Shown here: piece by piece, positions 58,461-64,000 of the stretch
Numbering within the stretch: position 1 is the stretch's first letter
Layout of the letters: the number at the start of each line of letters is the position of its first letter
Assembly (NCBI RefSeq): GCF_016808335.1
Contig: NC_053142.1
Span: 48,665,992 to 48,729,991, forward strand
Reading direction: 5' to 3'
Length of the DNA: 64,000 nt
Origin: Panicum virgatum
Lineage: Eukaryota > Streptophyta > Magnoliopsida > Poales > Poaceae
Translations under genes and position numbers: made by a program
The notes under the pieces: generated by a model
Seen by the model: the letters and a program-made list of their open reading frames with translations, nothing else
Told to the model about the DNA's origin: nothing
Databases searched by the model: none

Positions 58461-58951
58461 ACGATGGTCTCTCTAGACTCTGGGTCCAGGCAATCAGCGA
58501 CGAACAGCTTCGCCGTATTGAAGTCGGCTATCTTGGGCCTCCAGTTTTCGTCCAATAACACGTTGGAGGGTTTGAGATCTCGGTGGATGACGCTCCGCCC
58601 GTATAATATCCAACCTCCGCCTCAAGGTCAGCGCACCGCGGGCGCTGGGTCCCCCTGCCACGATGGGTAACGACGAGAGTCGTCGGACACGCATGCATGA
58701 GCTAGTAGTAGTAGTATATATATAGCTGCTAGTGTGTGTTTGTCCAGGCTCTTGTTCTGCATGAAGGCGTAGATGATTATGCGCTCGTCGCCTTGGTCGC
58801 AGTAGGCGAGGAGGGGTAGAAGGTTGCCATGCCGGAGCCTGGCCATCACTTCCACCTCCCTTGCGAAATCGCCCCTGCCCTTTGTGTCGAGAGGCCCCCT
58901 CGACCCGAAGCCGAACCGCTTTACCGCAACCGTTTTCCCTCCCAGTCGTGC
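58461..58951 (-). pseudogene. middle kinase exons of the broken S-domain receptor kinase
   Basis: The first exon starts at 58951 after the acceptor CGTCAG: a catalytic Lys in VAVKRF, then VMARLRHGNLLPLLAYCDQGDERI and NKSLDK near 58747, after which the family sequence and its donor are degraded. The next exon (about 58609-58461) has [17 protein letters not shown], then ADFN where DFG is expected, and ends at a good donor GCC|GTAAGT. A 25-bp piece of this exon (GACGAACAGCTTCGCCGTAT...) is repeated about 91 bp away at 58409. The upstream ectodomain exons are absent. Confidence 0.8.
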
Positions 58952-58966
58952 CTGACGATTGAACAC

Positions 58967-59159
58967 AAGTTATTCATTGTTACGTAATTGGGTCGACGAG
59001 GAGGAGTTTGAATATAGAGTAACTAGAAGGTGGCCCGCGCTAATAGCGCAGGTAGCTAATTTTTTTTATTTATTTTTTTTTAAAAAAATTACATTGACAG
59101 AAGAGATGTATTTGGTAATTTATTTATCTCTCGTTTGGTCTTGTTGAATACTATTTGTG
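58967..59159. other. short spacer before the Tat-like element
   Basis: Ordinary sequence with a T-rich then A-rich run near 59060-59090; no feature seen. Confidence 0.5.
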
Positions 59160-60431
59160 TCGGGTGCCATAATTAGGGACACCCTAATCGGAGTACTAAA
59201 ACCACTTTCGAAAACACAAACACATGTTAAGGCAACTGGGACCACGAATGCCCCCGGCCTCCTTCCAAATCCGGAAGAGAGGAAAGGACTCAAAGAAGCC
59301 CAGCATGTGGCCCATTCGCACCCCTCTCAGGCCCACCGGATAATCTCCGCCTCGCTCGAGGGTAGCGGATCTACCCTCGAGCGGGTCACTCATCTCCGCC
59401 TCGCTCGAGGGCTCCCCTCGGGACAAGGGACAAACGGCCCCGCCGCCCAACCAACCGCCGTACGAAGGCATTAAAGGCCAGCCACTCCGCCACGGCTCAA
59501 AGGACGGGCGGCGTCAGACTGCCACTCCCACAGTGGAGGTGGCCGGTGTCCCGTCCACCGACCCCGGTCACCGCTCCGCCACCCCGGTCGCTGTAGCAAC
59601 ACAGTGGGCATTTAACGCGGGACAAGATAGGCTGGCGCCGCCCCCGTTACTGTTCCGCCGACATCAACCATCCGAACTCACCTCCCGCTGGGGAAGGGGT
59701 CTGGCGATGGCACGTGCCCTTCCGACAGGGGCACTCTGCATGCGCGGGCGGGACCCCGGACCCCCCTCTTGTGGGGTCCGGGACTTCCACGCGCCCCCGG
59801 ACCTTCTAGTGCGCACGCTCGCACCCCGACCAGGGGGTCCGGGACCGTTCCACGCCATTACTACCGCTGGGACACTGCGGGACGACCGGCACAATCTTCG
59901 CAGGGCCAAGGACGGAGCCCAGGACGACAGCGACGCGCGCCGCCTTCCCACAGTACACTTTCTACAGTGTTCGACCACTATACCCGCGATTCAGGGGAAG
60001 ACGACGACTTCCGCGCGCCCTACACTCATGTACACCGCCCCTCCTTACAACTATAAAAGAAGGGGGTGGGCTTCCTTTTGGGCAGGCTGATCGACTCTCT
60101 CCAATCGAAGGTTGGCAGCAGGTTCTCCGGTTTTTCTCCCTCAGAAAGGCCTCAGCACTACTGAGCACTCAACTCAACTGACTCCACTCCTAGCAGAGAC
60201 TTGGGAGCTTCCCTCCCTCTCTCGCTTTGCTTGTATCCCCTACTACAAGCACTCCGGGTGCAAGATAATACAGTGCCCTCGCACACCCCCTTTGCTGGAC
60301 GTACGGCCCCGCGGCCGGAACCAGGATAAAATCGTGCGTTACTGTGTTGCCTCTTGCATCATCATCTGGGACGAGGAAACACGCAGCATTTACTAGTTGG
60401 GACTCAGGCCCCTCGGGTCGGAACACCGACA
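59160..60431 (+). repeat. 5' LTR of the Tat-like element (1,272 bp)
   Basis: Starts TGTCGGGTGCC, ends AACACCGACA; TATAAAAG at 60052-60059. It contains GAGGGTAGCGGATCTACCCTC, an inverted repeat around 59361-59381, and recurring GGGTCCGGGAC strings. Confidence 0.85.
60052..60059 (+). promoter_or_regulatory. TATA box of the Tat-like LTR
   Basis: TATAAAAG in CAACTATAAAAGAAGGGGG. Confidence 0.75.
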
Positions 60432-60432
60432 G

Positions 60433-60451
60433 TTGGCGCGCCAGGTAGGGG
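60433..60451 (+). promoter_or_regulatory. primer binding site of the Tat-like element
   Basis: TTGGCGCGCCAGGTAGGGG two bases after the LTR; a site typical of grass Gypsy elements and not the initiator-Met type used by the other elements here. Confidence 0.8.
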
Positions 60452-60496
60452 TCGCTGCGTGACTTTTTCTCTCTTTTTCCCACTTGATCTCCAGGA

Positions 60497-63400
60497 ATGG
60501 CGAGCAGATCGAACCCATACCCTATGGGTGTTTCGGATCCGTTTCCAGCGGGACGCGCGATCTCGTTCGGGAGTCTCGAGTTCAGGACAACCGGCAACGG
60601 TTACCTCATGCAGCTCCTCTCCTCCGAACGCAACCTCATCACTCCGACTTCGCCAGCCCGGCGCAACAGGCGCTCGGGTCAGCGTTCGCGACAAGCACGC
60701 ACGGAGCGGCGTCGTGCGGCACGCCACAGCTCCCCCACGTGGGTCGAGGCTGGCGTGTCGCAACTCAGCATCACGGCCAATGGGGCAACCGTTTCGCCAT
60801 CGCGTGCCTCGGCGTCATCTGCGCCGGCACCATCGCCTGCGGCAACACTAGTGCCTCCCAGGGGGGACTCGACTTCGGCGTCGCCCTTCCCCTTCGGGAT
60901 GCGCAACGCTGCCGCCCACGCCTCGTCAACCGTCGCTGACTTCATCGAGCGTGGGGATCTGCCGGGTCATCATCTTCGGTCGATTCGCAGCCCCATCGCG
61001 TCATTTCCTGACGAATCCTACCCCGAGACGGCGAGCTCGATCGCCGACGACATCAACTTCTTCATGATCAACTTCGTAGCCGAGGAGGCCGAGGACTACT
61101 CCGGGGCCCGCGACCCCGACGCTCTTCGCGCGTTCCAGCTGGCGACGGCCTACTGCCTCACCTGCTCCGAAGACTCCAGCGAGGGGGATTTCGATCCTTC
61201 CCGGGAGTGCTTCATGGTGGACCTTGCGGACGAGCAAAATGACAACGCCCCAGGCAACGACGGGGAAGGCGGGGCGGACGTACGGGCAAAGCAACCGGTG
61301 GTCCTGCCTGCGGCCCCTTCCTCGTCAAGTTCAGCGGCGCGACAAGCTCAACTGGCGCAGCTCAACGAGCTTCAAGCCAAGCTCGACGAGCAGCGTCAAC
61401 AAACCCAGGAGCTACGCGCCGCACTCGAGCAGCAGCGTGCCGTGCCTGGTGCACACGCCCAGGTGGCGGGACGTGTTGCCCGGGAGCGCATCCTGGCCGA
61501 CGACAATGGCGACAAATCTCCGAAACTGAAGACGGCGGGCGAGAAGCTCGTCGCTGCGGCTTACCTACTCCAAGCTATGCCCGAGCCATCGACACCTTCG
61601 GGCCGCAACCTGCGCCGCGAGGCACAGGAGCTCATCGAGCAAGCTGCCGTGCAGCAGGCCGAGAGTTCTGCGTCTCGCATGCGCTCGAAGGCCCCGGAGC
61701 AGTGTGATGGGACTGCGCACCAGGACCGTGAGGTCTCCGTGCACACACCCCCAGTGGCGAAGGGCAAAGCAGCCGTAGCGCCCGGCGCGAGGGCACCCTC
61801 GGTGCACGAGCGCATCGGGAGAGTTCCCGTAAGGGAGCGAATCCGTGACACTCGCGGGCACGCTGGCGACGGCGACGCCCGCAACGTCATCGACGACAGG
61901 AGGTACACCCCTCGACGGGGTGGACGCTTCGACCCCGAGCACGACAGGGGTGAGTCACCAGAGCCTCCGGGCACCCGGGTGTTCAGCCAGGAGATTCGAA
62001 CCGCGCCTTTTCCCCCGCGCTTCCGACAACCCAACACCCTCGTCAAATACTCGGGCGAGACTGATCCTGCAGTCTGGCTTAACGACTACCGCCTAGCATG
62101 CCAGCTAGGCGGCGCGACGGAGGACGCGGCCATCATCCGCAACCTTCCTCTCCATCTTGCTGACGCCACACAAACGTGGCTCGAGCACCTGCATGCGGAT
62201 CAGATCCACAACTGGGCCGATTTGGTCCACATCTTCGTGGGCAATTTCCAGGGCACGTATGTTCGCCCTGGGAACTCTTGGGACCTTAAAGGGTGTCGCC
62301 AAAAGCCCCGCGAGTCCCTGCGTGACTACGTGCGACACTTCTCCAAGCAGTGCACCGAGCTCCCCAGCGTCACCCACGTCGAGGTCATTAACGCTTTCCT
62401 CGAGGGTACGACGTGCAGGAACTTGGTGCATGAGCTCGCGAGAAGCCGACCCGTTAATACCACCGAGTTGTTCGACGCTGCCACCAACTTCGCCGCCGGC
62501 GAGGAGGCTGTTGGTGCCATCTTCGACGACAAATCGAGCAAGCGCAAGGACGATGCGCCCGCGGAGGGCGGCAGCGTCAAGCCCAACACCCCCGCCAAGA
62601 AATTGAAGCGGGGGAGGAAGGGAAAGAAGCCGGTCCCACCAAGCCAGCGCGGGTCGAGACAGGCAGAGGACTCCGAGGAGGCCTTTGCAGCTGCCCCAGA
62701 CCGCAAGGGACCTCGAGGCCCCCCTCGAGGAGGTGGTGGCCAGTTCGACGACATGCTTAAGAAGCCGTGTCCTTACCACAAGGGCCCGGTCAACCATACC
62801 CTCGAGCAGTGCGAGATGCTCAAGAAATACTACAACCGCGTCGCGCATCGCGACGAGGACAAGAAGAAGGATGCTGGCGACAAAGGTGGAGATGACGAGT
62901 TCCCCCCAGTGGAGAACGCCTTCTTCATCTTTGGAGGAACAACGACGAATATGACTTCTCGGCAGCGCAAGCGTGAGCGCCGCGAAGTCTTTTCCGTTAC
63001 CAAAGCCACGCCATCCTACCTCGACTGGTCGAAGGATACCATCGCCTTTGGCCGCGAGGACCACCCCGACTACGTCCCGCATCCGGGACGGTATCCGCTC
63101 GTTGTCGATCCCATCATCGGCAACACTCGCTTCTCCAAGGTGCTCATGGACGGAGGCAGCAGCCTCAACATCATGTACGCCCCTACCTTGGAGCTCATGG
63201 GGATCGGACTGGACAAGCTTCGCCCCAGCAAGTCGCCATTCCATGGCGTTGCACCGGGGAAGCGAGTCCAACCCCTCGGCCAGATCGATCTGCCTGTATG
63301 CTTCGGCACAGCAGCCAACTTCCGCAAGGAGGTTCTCACTTTCGAGGTGGTGGGATTTCGAGGGTCCTATCATGCCATCCTTGGTCGTCCTTGCTACGCC

Positions 63401-64000
63401 AAGTTTATGGCTGTCCCCAACTACACCTACCTCAAGCTCAAAATGCCGGGTCCGAAGGGCGTCATCACCATCGGCTCTTCGTTCGAGCACGCCTACGAGT
63501 GCGACGTCGAGTGCGTTGAGCGCGCGGAAGCTCAAGCGGAGGACGAGGCCCTCGCAGCCACCCTCGATAAAATGGCGAGCGAGGCCTTAGACTCCACGCA
63601 CCGACACGCCGGGAGCTTCGAGCCCGCCGAGGGCATCAAGAAAGTACACCTCAACCCAAGCCACTCCGACGACAAGGTGTTGCAGATCAGCGCCACCCTC
63701 GACGACAAATAGGAAGTGGTGCTCGTCGATTTTCTCCGCGCCAACGCAGATATCTTTGCGTGGATCCCCTCGGACATGCCTGGCATACCGAGGGAGGTCG
63801 CCGAGCACTCTCTTGATGTCCGACCCAACTCCAAGCCAGTGAAGCAGCGCCTAAGACGCTTCGACGAGCTCAAGCGCCGGGCGATCGGCGAGGAGTTGCA
63901 GAAACTTCTGGCGGCCGGATTCATCAAAGAGGTATTCCATCCTGAGTGGCTAGCTAATCCAGTATTAGTGAAGAAAAAGAGTGGAAACTGGAGAATGTGT
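60497..64000 (+). pseudogene. Tat-like gag-pol (one nonsense codon, truncated by window)
   Basis: ATG at 60497 after CTCCAGGA. A long low-complexity N terminus with a Q/E-rich coiled coil (about residues 275-330) precedes the retrotransposon gag domain (about 505-690, with AVWLNDYRLACQLGG). A CPYHKGPVNHTLEQC segment (about 755-770) replaces the usual zinc knuckle. Protease: LMDGGSSLNIMY (about 885). TAG at 63710-63712 interrupts the frame just before the reverse transcriptase, which continues in frame (AGFIKEV...NPVLVKKKSGNWRMC) to the window end. Confidence 0.9.

Larger units (their letters stand above)
59160..64000 (+). mobile_element. Ty3/Gypsy Tat-like retrotransposon, 5' half
   Basis: 5' LTR, primer site, gag-protease and the start of reverse transcriptase, running off the window. 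The protease DGGSSLN variant and the long gag fit the Tat branch rather than chromoviruses. A 3' LTR is not visible. Confidence 0.88.

Noticed and set aside
62105..63535. 476-codon minus-strand ORF opposite the Tat-like gag
   Set aside because: Antisense shadow of the gag-protease frame; no recognisable domain.

Overview
This is a plant nuclear window, almost certainly from a grass (Poaceae). The evidence is GC-rich receptor-kinase exons beside AT-rich introns, a MITE with the CTTGTTTAGTT terminus common in grasses, and nested LTR retrotransposons and LINEs that fill most of the DNA. No species can be named from the sequence alone.

Layout. (1) 1-12214: a Ty3/Gypsy chromovirus on the minus strand (Tekay/Del-like: chromodomain, LTRs of about 3.2 kb starting TGTAACATCCC). 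Its outer left LTR is cut by the window edge. Between the 5' LTR and gag it carries two homologous extra ORFs. (2) 12215-13443: GC-rich gene debris, a hairpin resembling a Helitron 3' end, and a TRIM-like mini LTR element. (3) 13965-23008: two apparently intact S-domain (G-type lectin) receptor kinase genes arranged head to head (827 and 835 codons, 7 and 6 exons). (4) 23009-31143: no supported host gene; a poly(A) retroposon with a 13-bp target duplication, a second related copy, a MITE, LTR scraps and a GC-rich repeat. (5) 31144-49698: a full-length L1-type LINE (about 7.75 kb without its insert) with a 10-bp target duplication. A SIRE/Maximus-like Ty1/Copia element (36608-47402, TSD ACTTT) has inserted in its reverse transcriptase just before the FADD active site. 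(6) 49709-51762: gene debris, a second copy of the hairpin, and a short intact RING-H2 gene with a TATA box. (7) 51960-58966: relics of further S-domain kinases, one split by about 5.5 kb of nested LTR sequence. (8) 59160-64000: the 5' half of a Tat-like Ty3/Gypsy element that runs off the window.

How it fits together. The host content is an S-domain receptor kinase cluster (two good genes, at least two relics) plus one RING-H2 gene, broken apart by successive retrotransposition. Nesting gives a relative order: LINE before Copia, and kinase relic before the Gypsy debris inside it. The observations most worth checking are the duplicated chromovirus accessory ORFs (each start codon, like that of gag, directly follows a 3' splice-site-like CAG), the 16-residue TQT repeats in one of them, and six clusters of a CCGGA-N3-TCCGG palindrome spaced about 21 bp apart in the Copia element, two of which lie directly upstream of TATA boxes.
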